This document shows, piece by piece, positions 39,601 through 54,600 of a stretch of 64,000 nt of DNA. A program made the translations under genes and the position numbers. The stretch spans positions 21,983,332 to 22,047,331 of the forward strand of contig CM040746.1 in the NCBI GenBank assembly GCA_022829145.1, written 5' to 3'. The notes beneath the pieces were generated by a model. That model had not been told where the DNA came from and made no database searches. It worked only from the letters and a program-made list of their open reading frames with translations. Numbering within the stretch: position 1 is the first letter of the stretch; every line of letters begins with the position of its first letter. The DNA is from Albula goreensis (Eukaryota > Chordata > Actinopteri > Albuliformes > Albulidae).

Positions 39601-42600
39601 AGGAAGTGGAACCACGAGATACGAGTTTAATTTGTTCCATGACCGAGCTCGTAGGTTGAGTTACTCGTATGTTGAAGCTATTTTCCTCATTTAAAATAAT
39701 TAAAGTACCATTAATCCATTCCAATCCCCCAAATAAAACACCCTACTTTTTTTACACATACTTTCAAACATGAAAAATGTATTTTACTATCGTATAAAAA
39801 AAAAAAAAAAAACACGGCCAGTTGACACTTTGTCTCATTCTTGGCGCGAGATGCTGATAGATGGCTGGGCTGTGCGCAATTCTCAAAAACAAAGCTAGCG
39901 CGCTCGACTCGTACCTCATATCGTATTGTCATTTTTTTCTGCTCGTAATTTGGAACAGACGCAAGTTGGGTCACTCGTATGTCAAGGTTCCACTGTATAT
40001 ATATAATCTCCTATGGGACAGTGTTTATGGTGGTAATTCAGGTTTGGTCCCCACCTAAATAAACAGCCCACATGGGAATCAAACCAGTCAGTGTTATGTT
40101 AAAAGTGCTGTTCTTTAACCACCATACTGCAGCTCTGCTGCCTCTTATTAGAGAAGTGAGCATATTATCCATGGTATGGGGTTGAGTGTTTTTGTCTGTC
40201 TCTGTCCATATGCCTTTGTGTTTATCCACCTGTGCATGACAAGTATGTCTGACTGGTCTCCCTTAGCCTATCGGATCAGGAACTGTACTCAGGCCGTCAG
40301 TATGGAGGGCTTGATTCTGGATTCAACAGCGTGGACAGTGGCAGCAAGAGGTGGTCAGGGAATGAGGTGAGAATTGGACAGAGGAGATGCACAAACAGTT
40401 CTGTTGGTGTGTTCAAATTCAAAGTGTACTAGTGCCATCCATGGCCTTCAGCCTTGCAGAACAGCAAATAACTGCCCAAAATTATACCAAAAGTATGGGA
40501 CAAAAATTGGTGTAAGAACATTCCTTACACAGCAGTCCTTCATTCTGTTTGAGTGACAGATACAGTAATGGACTCAGTGGGCCTGACCTTGTGGTACTAA
40601 CCCAGGCTCCCTGACACAGCAAAAATGGGCCTGATGCGAGTTGGCCACTGTGCGTGCCAGAAAACGGAATGAAGTCACAGCTCATGAAGGCTTCAGCAGC
40701 ACAGAGACTATCGGTGAAGCAGAGAAAAGCTTAGGCACTTGATTTGAGATTTATCCTTGGAGTGGTGGTTTTAAAACCACACCCTAACTGTGACACCCTC
40801 AACACACTCTATGTAATGGAACAAGAACTGTTTGATCACTCCTCCTGTGCATGGCTGGCTGCATGTCTATCCATGTCTGATTTTTAATGTCTCCCTATGG
40901 GTGTGGCTCTCTGAATGTGCGCTCATCTGTTAAAATGTGTGTATTTGCTTCTGTGTGCATGATGTTGCATTATTAGCTTGTGTGTATCTGCATTGTCAGA
41001 TGGATCTGAAATCTTATTTTTTCAACATTTAATGTCCCAAAAAACATTTATTTTTTTCATGTTTTATTTTTATCAGTTCTGGAACACTTCCATGTCAGCT
41101 CATGGAACTTCCATGACACTGCCATTTTCTCAAACACACATTTATGCTCTCTATGGACAGGTAGCTTCAATTGAAGAGAACTGCCCCCATAATAGGCTTT
41201 TTTTTTCCAATGTTGAAAAGCTCAAAGCTCTTATTTCACATAACTCACAGTTCCCTTTTCGAAGGTTCAAGTTCAATTGCATCTACTTGTCTTAACATGC
41301 AGTCAGTGTAATGAGAATATGGCCATAGGCTGAACTAATGACCCTCCAGTGTTCTAGTTTGTGGAAAGTGCTAGATCCCTTTATCATTAAAACAAAAAAT
41401 GTTGTAGTGGTAATTATTTATTTATTGCAAGGTAATTTTTATATTCACTTGAATGAAAATGTTCTTTTCTAGGGTTTTCTGGATAGTGAACTACATTGAG
41501 GGTGCAGTGGTGCACCAGGCTGTGCATAAAATCAGACTCAGTCTGTTATAGTGTCCATAGTATTGTTCCAAAAGTGAGGGGTTTTTAGTAACCTGGATTT
41601 GACTTTATGGAAGGCTTTAAGTAATTATTGTGTATGTGTTGAAACAGGTTATCATCACCAGTAAAGATGGTTGGCTAAAATTGTATTTCTTGACATTTCT
41701 AGTCTGCAGATGATTTCTCTGAGCTTTCCTTGAGGATGGCTGAATTGTCACGTGACCAGAGGAACCTACGGGAGGAGGGGGAGAAAGACTCCCCTTCAGC
41801 CAGAGGTGAGGAAGGAGAAGTTACAGATTAGGAGTGGGGTGGTGTTTGAAAAGGCTTACTCACAAATTTAACTTGACTTGCAGACAAGATATTTAATCTA
41901 TAAAATCTCCTCAATCTGATGAAGGTAACACACATAAGCTTCTTCAGCCAGCACCATGCAGATTTTTTAGGAAAAGAAAGAGGTTGCAGAGGTATCAATA
42001 TTTCTATCTACCCTTCTCATTCACCTCTCCTTCCTCCCTCTGTCTGTCTTGTTTTGTCTTTTAGTAGTGAATGGAGAAGCAGAACAGGTGGATTTCATCG
42101 ACAGCAGTGTTACAGAGGAAGAGGAGGAAGAGTGCCGGAATGAGCCTTCACTCACAGCACCTTCACAGGTCAGGAGGACACACTGTGGCTTCTAATAAGA
42201 TTGTGGTTCTGTGATAGTTGGTGCTGACAGATCTGAGTTTCTGTGTGTGTTTCTCAGGATAAGAAAGAAAATATCACCCCATCCCACAGTCCAGACTCAT
42301 CTCCTAATACCAGGTATGTGACACACATCACACCATTATTATTCTTCTCTTTAGACTGTGATCTGTGTGAGTGTCAACCAAAGTCTCTCTGAAAGTTTTC
42401 TTTTGATTCAGTGAATGGTTGCTAGACGCTTGAACGTTATTTACACATCCTGATAATAAAGAGGTTTTTGGTTCTCCCTTTCTTCTCCCAAGGTCTCACT
42501 ATTTTATTGGGTTGTGTGTGCTTAAGTGGCTGGGAAAAGTAAATAAGCTAGAATTTTTTTTCTGTCCTTTCCCATCACTTTCCCATGCTGCCCCTGCTGA

Positions 42601-45600
42601 GTATGACAAAATTGTTGCACTTTATATCAGGCAACGCAGATTAGCCAGTTTCGTGTTTTATTTTTGGAGAGTGCTCATCAACCATTTTTATAGCTTATAT
42701 TATGGTTATACACACTTAGGTGGTAAGAAAATATTGATGCAATTGAGTATTGTGATAAATTATTTCCAGAATATGGTATAGATTTTCTAAAACACTGTAA
42801 ATGTATATTGATATGCAAAAAGTGGCAGCGTATGTAATAATTGTGGGTGCTGTTAGTATTGGAATCACTGAACCATGAGCAGTCCATAATGAAGTCATTA
42901 CCTTCTATTCTCTTCCCTCTCTCTTTTCTTTTTTTGTTATGTTCTCTCTCTTACCTTTCTTCTTCTCCCTCTCTCTCTTCCCCATCTCCCTCCTCCCCTC
43001 TTCTAGATCCAGTATTGGTGGAGAGGTGGGGGACTCAGTGGCATCTCCTCCCCCATCCAGCCCTACCTTGGAGGAGCGTCGCAGGCCTGGGAACCTGCAG
43101 ATCTGGCAGGAAAGGGAGAGGGCTCAACAGCAGAGAGAAAGAGGAAGGGATCCCGCGTAAGTCAATGAGACACAGACGGACAAAGGAGAGAGAGAGAGAG
43201 ACTGAGACACGGGGTATATTGAAAGAGACAGGGTCCACTTAAGTTCCTTAGTTTTTAATCAGCTAGTGTTGTGTGTGCCAGCTTTGTGTGTTGCAATGGG
43301 ATAGTTTATAATGCGTTTCACTGGTTTTTTATTTTACTGTGTAGACAAATGGCTGAGCTTCATGTGGATTATAGTCCTGCAAACTGGAATTGTTCACATT
43401 TTATTTCATGGTTTTATGCTATGTTTTTATAGAAATAGAAATTGCAGTGTTAAAAGTTTCCTCAATTCCTGTATGTGGGTGGGTCTTAGTTTAATATTTT
43501 AGGCTATTTTCCATGGATATAAGCACTAGGTGTCCTAGAAACCTGTACTGAAAAAAGCACACTACCAATTTAGTTTTAAATGACAGGACCTACTGTGTGG
43601 TTTTATTTGATCAATTTGATTTTAAGTATTGTATGACTGGTGTTCTACACAGTTAATCTCTGCTAAACTCAAACAGCATTTTTTCAACAAGCCCTTCAAC
43701 AGAATGTTTGTTCCCCAATCTTAATGCCAACTCCAGTATTGGTCCTCTAGGAGAGTGGACCTCATTTAAATAATTTTTTCTTGGCCTGTATCTATAGATG
43801 ATCCCAGGATTTTGTAAACCCATTGGCGTATGGGCTAAAGAGGTCTAGTGCTTCCCCAGACATTACATTCCCTGTAAATGTAGCTACCTCTATCGCTCAT
43901 TCATCCACGAGAGCAGTGATTTTCAATAGAGCATTTTCATCCAGTCCGTGAGTGTTTCACATGCCCCCGTAGTTGGGCAGCCTCTTTTCCTACTTTTATT
44001 GTGAAACTACCGCATGTAAATTCGGTGATTCCGAGTGCTACCACAACAGAGCGATAACGAGCACCGCATGCTACACGCATACTGAATAAACTTTTATTTT
44101 GCAAGTGAAAATAAAATTAATGTAATTGCTAGTCGTGGCAAGCATACAGCGGCCCTTCAGGACCATACACACAGGTTTCAATGCCAACTTCCCACCCAAG
44201 ACTGCTGTACGTAAAGGTAAAATGGACTCTGCTACAACCAATCAGTGCTTACATCCTCAAACCCTCATCTGCTCAAGAGAACGCGATTGCTGCGCCTCTC
44301 CAGGGGGCCTGGATCCGCCCCAAAAGCAAAAAGCCTTAAAGCTGAAGAGGTGTGCAATCCCAAATGTTAATTGAAGTGCTTAGTCATGAACCCAAAACAA
44401 AAAAACACTGTCACAGAACTCATCAGACAAATACCATAGTCAGATTAATTCAACATTAAATTTCCTGTTTTCTCAATCATAATGCACACACTTCATTTTA
44501 TGAACCTGATGGCAAGTCATAAGCTACAAGACCACATTTACTGCAGTTTATGGCCTGCTAATTAAAATGAAAATATATATTATATTGTATTATATTATTT
44601 TATATTATATTATATTACATTATAGGCATGTCAAATAATGTAATATTATTATATGCTTTGTGCCCAACTGGCCCACCACTCTATTCACAAATGTAGAGGT
44701 GGCCCACCGATATTAATTGAAACGCCCTTCACTCTGTTTGTTTACTGTACTGTAAAGTGTACTCAGTCAGTTAATGTTCATCTTGAATAGTTTTGAATCA
44801 AAAAATCATTTTTTGAGGAACTGTCATTAGAAGTATGAATGTTCTGAATTCTCAGATTGTTAAGTTTTTATGTATTAATCGTCTACTGTCCTCTGTGATT
44901 TAACAAAAAAATGTCCTGGAGGGCTAAGGGCTCTGTAGGGGTTCATAGCTAAATTAGCAATGAAGTTTCATTTCATTAAACCTGACGGAAGTGAAATGAG
45001 TCGGTAATATGTGGGAGCAGAGTCTGAAAATCCCAAAGGGATCCTGCTGTGAACTAACCATCCTTGTGCTTTTTTGTGACAAGTCAGCCATTTTGCTCAT
45101 GTGTTTTGACTTTGTGTGTGTGTGTTTTCTTTATTCCACCAGTTTAACGAAACCAGCAGTGAAAACAGGAAGTTATGTGGCAACAGTATCACAGCCAGGA
45201 AGTAGCACAGGGTAACAGTTTTACATTTTGACTGTGTGTGTACATGTGTTTGTGTGCAAGAAAGTAGATCTTATGGTTGTTGTGATGATGCAGTGTGTAC
45301 ATTGGGTACAAGTGAGCATGTCTATCTGAGTAGTCTGTAAAGTTTATCAGCAATGATGAGCACCATGCAGGTCTGCCAATGTTTTAGTGCTTTTGTTCTT
45401 CTTCCGGTTTGCTGAAAGTGCGTTCTCTGTCTCCCCCCAGTGGTGGATCCTCAGATAGCATTCCCTCTGTCAATGGATTGCGGCAAAGATGCGCGGTCAG
45501 CCTCAACATTGTTTCTCTTTTCATAAGCTGTCATCATACAGTCTAATCTTCCCCATGATTTGTACTGATTTTTTTGCTCAGCATGTGTCCCTACCAAGAG

Positions 45601-48600
45601 ATATTTGCTGTATAATGCACAATTTTGGTTCTTACCCAAACAACACCTGTTTAAACAGAGCAGGCAGATTTTTGCAATGAGTACATGAAATTCTGATTCA
45701 GGGGTTTAACTTGAAATTTGAGCACAGAACCTTCTAGCTTGGAATTTCTGTAACCACTGTGACTGTTATGCATATACAAAAGGATGGTAAGTTAGGTTGG
45801 CTTATTTGAGGCCTTCTCTCCTAATTACTGTCTGTATTGTTTTAGAGTGCAGACCAGATGTCAACATCCTCCCACCCTCCCCCTCCACAGCGCTCCATCA
45901 GCAGAACAGGTACTCATTTCAGGTGCACTGACTATGTACTCTTCCTATTTCAGACTTGCCACCCATCTATATTAATCCATGTCTCTTAGTATTTGTGTCA
46001 TTGAAGCACACATCCCTATTCATATCTTATTTTAAATGAGCTGTTTGTATGCTCCCAGATACAAATTGTGCTGTGTCATAACTGAACTCTCTGGATTTAA
46101 TGTGTCTTACTGTGGTCTTCAGCCTATTGTAATTTCTATACTCCTCTTTATTATAAAATATACAGGCTTCAAACCTCTAATTTGAAAAAGGTGTATGTTC
46201 TCCCTATTTTGTGAAATAGTGCTTTTTATTGTACTTCGCGGCTCCTGTGAGACTGTTGCTTTTCAGTTACATTTTGTATATTCCTGCATGTGACAATTGT
46301 AAAAATTGAGTATGTTGCTCTCTATCTTGTAACTGATCTTACAGGTTGATTACTGAGTCAGTGCATGTATAATCAGTCTAAAATAAGTCCACATTGTAAT
46401 CTGCTGCCACTTTGCATTCAGATCACATAGGCTAGGATGACATGGCTTCAATACTTGAAGGTGCAGTGCAGTCATTTTTAGCTGTCGCTTTTATCCAAAG
46501 CGACCTAGTTGATTGGGCTAACCAAGGGCAATGTGGGGTTAAGGGCCTTGCTCAAGGGCCCAACAGCTGTGGCTGGACTGGGGCTTGAACCGCCAACCTG
46601 AGGGGTCCCAGTCATGTACCTTAGGCACTAGACTATAGGCTGCAATCCATATTTAGTCAACTTGCAACATTTGTTTATGCATGCTGAAGTCAAATGGGAA
46701 GTGGAATGTTTTTATTTTTTGACAGATACACCCCTGTCCCCAAAGGCCTCTTCCCCCCCTGGACTTGCCCAAAAACCAAGCAGCTTCCTATTCCGAGCCT
46801 CCTCACGCTGCAATGTCAAGACCTCTGGTATGTGTCGGAAAGGAATGTCTCGTAGCATGTGTAAGAGGAGTGGATTCATTTGTTTACTGGTTGTACTTGA
46901 AAACAGTTTAGATATCTTTTCTTGTTTGTAAATGGCATGCTTTACTTCATTTTTATATCCGTCCATATTATTATGCAGTATGTTGTTGTCAGAATATCAA
47001 AATTTTAACATCGTTACCAGATTAAGAATTGTGAATTTGATTCAGAAATAATACCATGGGGAAAATGTCTTATTCCAGCTCATTCATAATTCATAGTAAT
47101 CTCTATATCAAAGTGTTAATGAACTGCCATTATGTTCTGATATTTTTAGTCAAGCCAATGGTTCCCCTTGCTAGGTAGCTGGAAAAATTGATAAAATTAC
47201 CAAAGCTTTTCCTCAGCACCATATACTTCGTGAAATACACCAGTAACTATTTAATTGTTGTTACCTTTATGTATTAACATATAGAGAGTGAAACACATTT
47301 ATGTATTATGATGTGTATTATTACTTTGCTAGCATGCTAAACAGATACACTGTACAGTGCACTTTTCTGTTTCCGGTCTGTCTCTCTCTGCCCATTCCCT
47401 CTAATTCTGCCCCGTCTGTTTCAGTCTGTATATACTGTACCTGTGAATGTACCTATGTGTCGTACTGTCTGTCCACATTTCTCTCTTGTCTGTATTGTGA
47501 TGCCATCTCTATTGTGAAATGTCAGGGTCTGTGCACTGTCTAGCAGAAATGGGCCGCAGTGATTCTCGACCCTCGCTGCGCTCCCCCCGGGAAGAGAGGC
47601 AGGACGTCCTACAGCTGCGCAAGGTATTCACATATTATTCTCTCTCCTATTTTTTATGTACAAGATGAGATGCATTTCTTTCTTCGTTCTACTGGGACTT
47701 TTTGCGATATTAGATTAAATTACATTTAATATTTTTTTCCTTTTCTTCCCATCTCTCAGACATTAGAGTCCCGTTTGAAGTTGTCTTTGCCAGATGACCT
47801 TGGTGAGGCCTTGTCCAATGGCACAATCCTCTGCCAACTGGCCAATCATGTGCGGCCTCGCGCTGTGTCAATCATTCACATCCCATCTCCGGCAGTGGTG
47901 AGCTAATCACCTATATTTTTTAATTCACCATTGATGAGAGTAACCACTTTGAAATTTTAGAATCTGTCTGAACATTTAATTTTTACATGAAATGTAAAAT
48001 AAGTGACTTCTGATGCTATTCAAGACCTTTTATACAGCCAGCAACCATATATCCATATTCAGTCACACAAGTCAAGCATTTCATAGCTTGGTCTGCTCCT
48101 GCAAAACTTTTAAAAAATCATTATGCACAATTATAAAAGTGTTGATTGGAGGTAAAGTCCAGATCTGTTCAAGGTGATAAACCAGTGTTGGGGGACTTTA
48201 CTTCAGGTAGACAGCAGGAACCTGCTTGACTAGAGGAGCTGCTCTTCAGCAGTAAGGGAAGGGAAACATTGCCTCCTGAAATGCAACCTGCCTGTGGCCA
48301 ACTGGCTTGCCTCTGGCTCTAGACATCTTGAAACTGTCTGGACCATGAGGCCTTTGATTTCAGACTTCTATTGGATGTCTGCCTTTTTCATACTGGATTT
48401 GTAGTGAGCTGGTGCCAAAATAAACTTTGCAGTGCCCTGCAGGTAGTTAATGGGAATGAGTTGTCACATGTCAACTTTCAGACATTCTTTGAGTTTGCAA
48501 AACCAATAGTGCCTGGGCCTCATTTCAGCCTGCACCGAAAGAAACAAGTGAAAGGGGTGGGCAGGTGAGCCTGTGATTATAGCTCGCAGTATCATATTCC

Positions 48601-51600
48601 CTGTTTTTTGACCCATTCAGCCAAAGCTGAGTGCTGCCAAATGCCGCCTCAATGTGGAAAACTTCATCGCTGCCTCCCGCAAGCTTGGAGTGCCTGAGGT
48701 AACTACCTTTTTTGTGTCTCTGTCATAGAGGGTTCAGTATGGGTTTTTGTGTGTTTCTTATAACCTTGTGTTTTCTCTACCATTATACCCTCTTATTTTT
48801 CTATTTAGAGGGTCTATTTATAACTATAACTCTATCCCATTGTTACAGTGTCATCGGTCAGTTTTGAAGCATACATGTTCGCTTATTATTCCTTAGAAAC
48901 TCCATCAATATACTGCTACTCATATTTGCATTACATGAGCTGAGGTGCACAGCATCTGTACCACAGGAGTACCCTGCTTATGCAGCTGGCACAGACAGAT
49001 GCTAAGTGCCAGGTCATTGAGAAGAGTCACTGTTAACTATTTCATAGAGGAGCAGGAAATACCCTGCCAACTGAAAACCCTGAAAATACATGTAAATATG
49101 ATATTTAATGTTCAGTTTTATTGCCTTATTACAGTGCACAGTGGTCTAAATACCAGGGGCTTGCAACCACTTTGAAATATAGTAGAATTGAGAGGTGTGG
49201 ACTTCCATAGTTTGTTATGTCAGCCTACAAAAAGTAGCCTCACCAAGCCTTATGTACATGTGACAAGCGTAAGCCTGTTTTTGGCATGCGATTCATCCCC
49301 CTCTATTACAAAGCTGGTGCGCAGTTATCGGAGGTAATTTAAACCTGGATTGACAAATGTTGTGATCCACGTTTATGAAAATGGGTATGCCTTAGCTTAA
49401 TCAATAAGATAACTTGAACCTGCATGTCCCAAATTATAGTGGATTGTTTAAGCAAAGTTCATGAAACAGGGCCCAGGTCTTCATTGTGAAGGTAAGGATA
49501 CATGTGCTCCTTCTAAGCACTAACCTAGTTGCAGCAGGTGTAATGTGCTGGAATATTCCGAATGCTGTTCAAGCATGTTCACTTTACTTTGTTTGTGCAG
49601 ACATACTGCAGATGCAACAGTGCTGTGGTAACAAGCAGCATTTGTCGGCACATCGAATGACCTGTGCCAAATCTTATGAATAAATGAGAGACGTACTTCA
49701 TTGGTATTTTGTTGGTTTATCAAATACTCAGCTGTTTCTGATTAAACCAAAATTCATGACTGCAAGCAAAGTTGGAATTTTTTAAACCAGCTGAATAGCG
49801 TTTGTCCATATCATGGTAAAAGTCATGTCTGAGTGGCAGCATTCATAACCATGTCATAAGAACTGTAACGTTCATAAAAATATAACATAAGTTGAGTTTA
49901 CTGTCAGTAATGAGAATTCAGAAAACTATGAAAACCGGTATAGTGGAATGAGGATGTGGTTTTTATATCTTGGCTGTAGATACGAAGTGGCATTTGGAAA
50001 TGGACAAAACAACACAGAAAAAGTTCGTTGGAATACCAGTATCATGGCTTTGCTTTCAGTCTGCAGTTGTGAACAGAGATGTGCTGGTAGAGACTGGATA
50101 TAAATAGATTTTTTTATTGTCTGTAAAAGGAAACCATAGTACAGTGTTTTTTTTTTTTTTTTTTTTTTTTTATTGCTTCTGGGACCAATATGAGTACATA
50201 AAGTGCACTTTTTATTAAAATGTGTGGCCTCTTTTGAGATGGGAAACATGTGTTTTTTTTTTGTTTCCTTAAAATGGAGCATTGTTTTCCTGAATTGGAC
50301 AGAGTACTTGACAAAATAAATATTGAGCTCAGCTCTGTTCACAAATCTCTTTGAAATGCATTAACTTTTATTTATGTGCTTTAAGCTCACGTGTGTGTCC
50401 CCCTTGTTTTTTTTCCTCTGCCTCTCCTGTCTCACTCTGCCCACTCATCCTTTCTTTCCTGTTCATCCCTGTCTTGGCTTTCATGTACAACTTAACTCAA
50501 AAAATTCATCACTCTTTTCTGTTGTTTGTCTCTGCCATCTCACCCTTCAATCCTCTATCACCCTCTCTGACTGCTATGTTTCTTATTTTCATCATCATGT
50601 TCCCCTGCTTTCCCATTCTTCTCTTGCCTCCCTTGTCCTCCTTCCTTTCACCTGCACTCTCTCATTTTACCTCATTCTGGCTCTCAGGCGGATGTGTGTT
50701 TGTCCTCCGATGTGCTGAGCTGTAACCTGCCTGCTGTGATGCGCACCGTGGAGGCGCTGGCAGGCCAGGGGCAGGAGGGGGAACAGACCAGCCCTCCCCA
50801 CTGCTCCCAGCTGCCTCATGGCTTCCTGCTCTTCTACTGCCTGGCCATGGCTCTGCTCTACATGTTATACTGTCACCTCACTACCTAGTTATACACACTG
50901 CTATACACACACACGCACTCTTTCTCTCATCAACTGACTCATGTACATGCACATTCATTCGTGAACCGAACCGACAGTCTGAGAACTGTCCCATGCACAG
51001 TCCCACTAGCCTGAAACCACCAAGTAAAACTGGGAAAAACCCAGTCAATACTGTACATTGCAGAATAAAGTGCACACAAATACACAGGCACATGTACAAT
51101 GTAGTACAGTTATGTTTTGTCTGATATTAACTTTAAAGGACTCATCCTATTGTAGTGCTCTACAGAGTTCCAATCAACATTATGATGTCATAACCAATGA
51201 ATGGTTAAACACAGGAGTCAGGATGCTGTTTGCAATTTTCATGCAGATGTTAGTGTGTTCCTAAGATTTCTGATGTGGAACAACTGAAAATATTGCCTGG
51301 CCATGTACAGTAGGAATATACAAACCTTTGAATGGCTTGATGGTTTGCATTGCAAAATGGAATGCCTTAAATTCACAATGTAAAATGTGATATTCTGCCA
51401 ACGGAGAGACATAACACAGCAGAATGTCACAGTGCAGTACAGGTCAGTGCAGAACTGACTGACATTACACTACATTAACCAGACTGTTAAGCTGTCATAG
51501 AATAAAACTGTTATGTACAATTTGATGCACTAAAATGTCCAGCTCTGATTCAGTGGTTTTTGAGATTGATACTTGAGAGAAACTACCTGTAGGTTTATCC

Positions 51601-54600
51601 CTTTAAACCACCAGAAGGCAGCACTGAGCCAAGGGAGTCGCACATGAAAACATTGGCCATGTACATGGGCTTCTCAGTCTTAAGCTGTCAAGTGAATAGA
51701 GTTTGAATAGTCTATGAGCAAGGGACAATTTGTTATAATGGCAGTACTTAAGAGTCTTGATTGAGTCATTTTTACTTGACCCCTACTGAACAATTAAGGT
51801 GTACATAAAAGTACAAGAGCCGTTCTGTTTAACCTGGTATGCTTAAATGTTTGAGACCATATACTGCTGCATAATTCTAATTGAAAGCAAAAATATTTGG
51901 TGTGCCTATGCAGTCCCAGTTCACTGACTGTTACATGTGACACTGTTTAAACATCTAATCTCCTCAATATTGACTGTGACTAGCAGGAGGTAATGTTTCA
52001 ACGTCTTAATATATCCTGCAGTTATTATAAGGTACAGATATGATTTTAAATTTTATTAATTTGATCAGATGTTTTCTTTTTGTCATCATTCAGTTGAACA
52101 TTTTTCATTTGTGAAATGTAAACGCCTAATTGTGTAAGTTATTTTTTATTTATTTAAGATATCTGAAAAAGTTAGACATGAGCTGTAATTTTGAAATTTG
52201 TTATATATAGATTTATCTTGATGTGAAATCCTGAGCTGAAAGCAAGATAACTGAAGCCAAGTAGTTAGTTTGAGTTGAAGCTGCATTCATGATGGACTGA
52301 TGTAAACCAAACAGTACACTGCGATGTGGAGACCAAAGCTGCCCTTTTGGTTTGGATTAATTTCACTTATTTAATGAGCACAAATTACGAGTGTCAGATC
52401 CAGTTAAATGTAGCTCTTTGTGATACTCTGATTTGCCCATATTTTGTCTGTGTATATTGTAAAGAAATCCAGTTTGAGGTTCATCTCAAGTGAAGTTGGG
52501 TAGGGGAAGGAGTGCATGAAGGATACTATTTTTAACACTCCCCTTTTCAAAAATTTCAAACGAAAACATGAATCAGTTTCTGGTACACATAGTTCACCTC
52601 ATTGATCTCGCATCCATTAGAAAATGACTAATATTTTTGTAAAAATGTATAGTTTGACAGACATTTGTTAAGCTAAGGAATCTTCATTCATAATAAATGG
52701 ATTGCACAGCAATAATGACTTGTCAAAATATAAATATTGCATAACACAAAAATATACAAAGGCATATAAAAACAAATCCATACATAAAAGTTTGTGTCTT
52801 AACCATTGATAATTTCTACATCTAGGTTGACTTTTAATAAGTGTCTCATCAAAAGAAACCGTTGAATGTACTTATATGCTGGATGGCCTTATTGGTATCA
52901 AATTAGAATTGACTTCTGTATGACAGAAGTTTTCTGATTCTAAAATACAAGGATGCTATTCCCTGTGCATATGTTGGTATTGTAAACTCCCATTTTAAGT
53001 AGCCTAGTTTTACGCTAAAATCATTTGGTTATTACAGTAATTATGTTTACATGGTTCAGACCTTTGAGAATCATGGTTTCCCAAAGACACTTATTGCTGC
53101 CATCTATCTGGAAAACATCCAGAAGAACAAATCAGCTGTTTTAAATTGGGAAAGGCAATATCTGCTTTTCTTTGGCTGGAGATGTCTCATTACTGTCTGA
53201 TACACACAGAAAATATTTTTATAAGGGATTGTTTAAATTGGTCTTGTTTGTTGCATAGTTTTAAAATGTGAATAAATTCATATTCAATCCTTCTAACAGT
53301 AAAGAAAGTGTTTCAGTAATGGCACAAATAAAACACATTCACAGCAGATTTAAATGAAAAAGAAAATACAAAACATGTATTTTGTAATATTTATACCTAT
53401 GTATTTAAAGATCTGAGTTTATATGTATACGATTCTTCTAATGTAAAGAAATTATTAAAAACTCTTCCTTCTCTCACTGCGGTCCAAATTTGTGTCTTAC
53501 GACTGTTTTGACATTGTTTATCTCCACCTCAAAGCTAATGATATGTGTATCCAATTACAGCAGTGCTGTCAGTGTAAACATTGCTTTGAGGGTATTAAAT
53601 TATTGTCCTGTGCATGTTTGAAATTACAGGATTTTTGAGTGTTCTCCATCTGTGTCTAAGATTGAAGATCTTGTCAGAGTATACACCATTTGAATGTATG
53701 ATTTGTTTGTTTTCTTTTTTATATACCAATAATGTTAATTTTATAGCTTATGTTCTGCAGTGTGCCCTTGAAAAGGTAAGTTGTTGTTCCCCTCTGCCTG
53801 TACAATTTCAAATGCATGCTTGGCTGGGGTGTAGTGGTGTCTCACGAAACTAATCCATAGGTCACTTCCTCGCCATCTTGTCCTGCTTGCCCCCTTTACC
53901 CATAGGCACTGTTACATGTCCTGCTCAGTGGGGATTATTAGTTTTAGTTGAATCTTGTGATTGCAGTAGGGTAACTCCAGTTTTCTGGTGCTAGTAGGTA
54001 TGTGCAGCATTTCACACTTCCTTATCAAAGTAGGAAAGCTCCAGCTTTAATTTGCAGATGGCTGGAGACTCCTTATCAAAGACCCAAAGAAAAGTTCCAC
54101 CATAGAAAGGACAGCTAATGCATGTGGCAGCAGACAGCTGGAGTAGCCTCAGTTGTAGCTTGATAGTTCTCTATGGGTCCTGAAGGTGTCCAGTTGCTGT
54201 GGAAGAAGCCAGCTTTTGGTAGATGCTTTTGGAGTTGGGTATGCAGAGTTTAAATGATTTGAATTGTACTAAACCAAAATGTTTATTGAATTAGGTTGCT
54301 TAATGTGGTGTAAAAAAATGTGTAATCTCAAATTATAATCTAGCACATACTGACACATTTGGGCAGGGGATCCTGTTGCAGAGTAACAGCTTTGATATTG
54401 TCACTGCTTTGGATTTCAGAATGACATGAGTTTAAGTGACTTGACCAAAGCAATGTTTTGAGGTGCCTCATTGTAATACTTGTTATCTTATCCCCCTAGG
54501 AGTGTTTGTGTTCTCCGCAGCAGATCTTGGAGGACGAGGGTTTGACGCGCATTGCCTTAACTGTCCAGACCCTAGTGGAACTTCCCTTGTCAGGGGCCCG

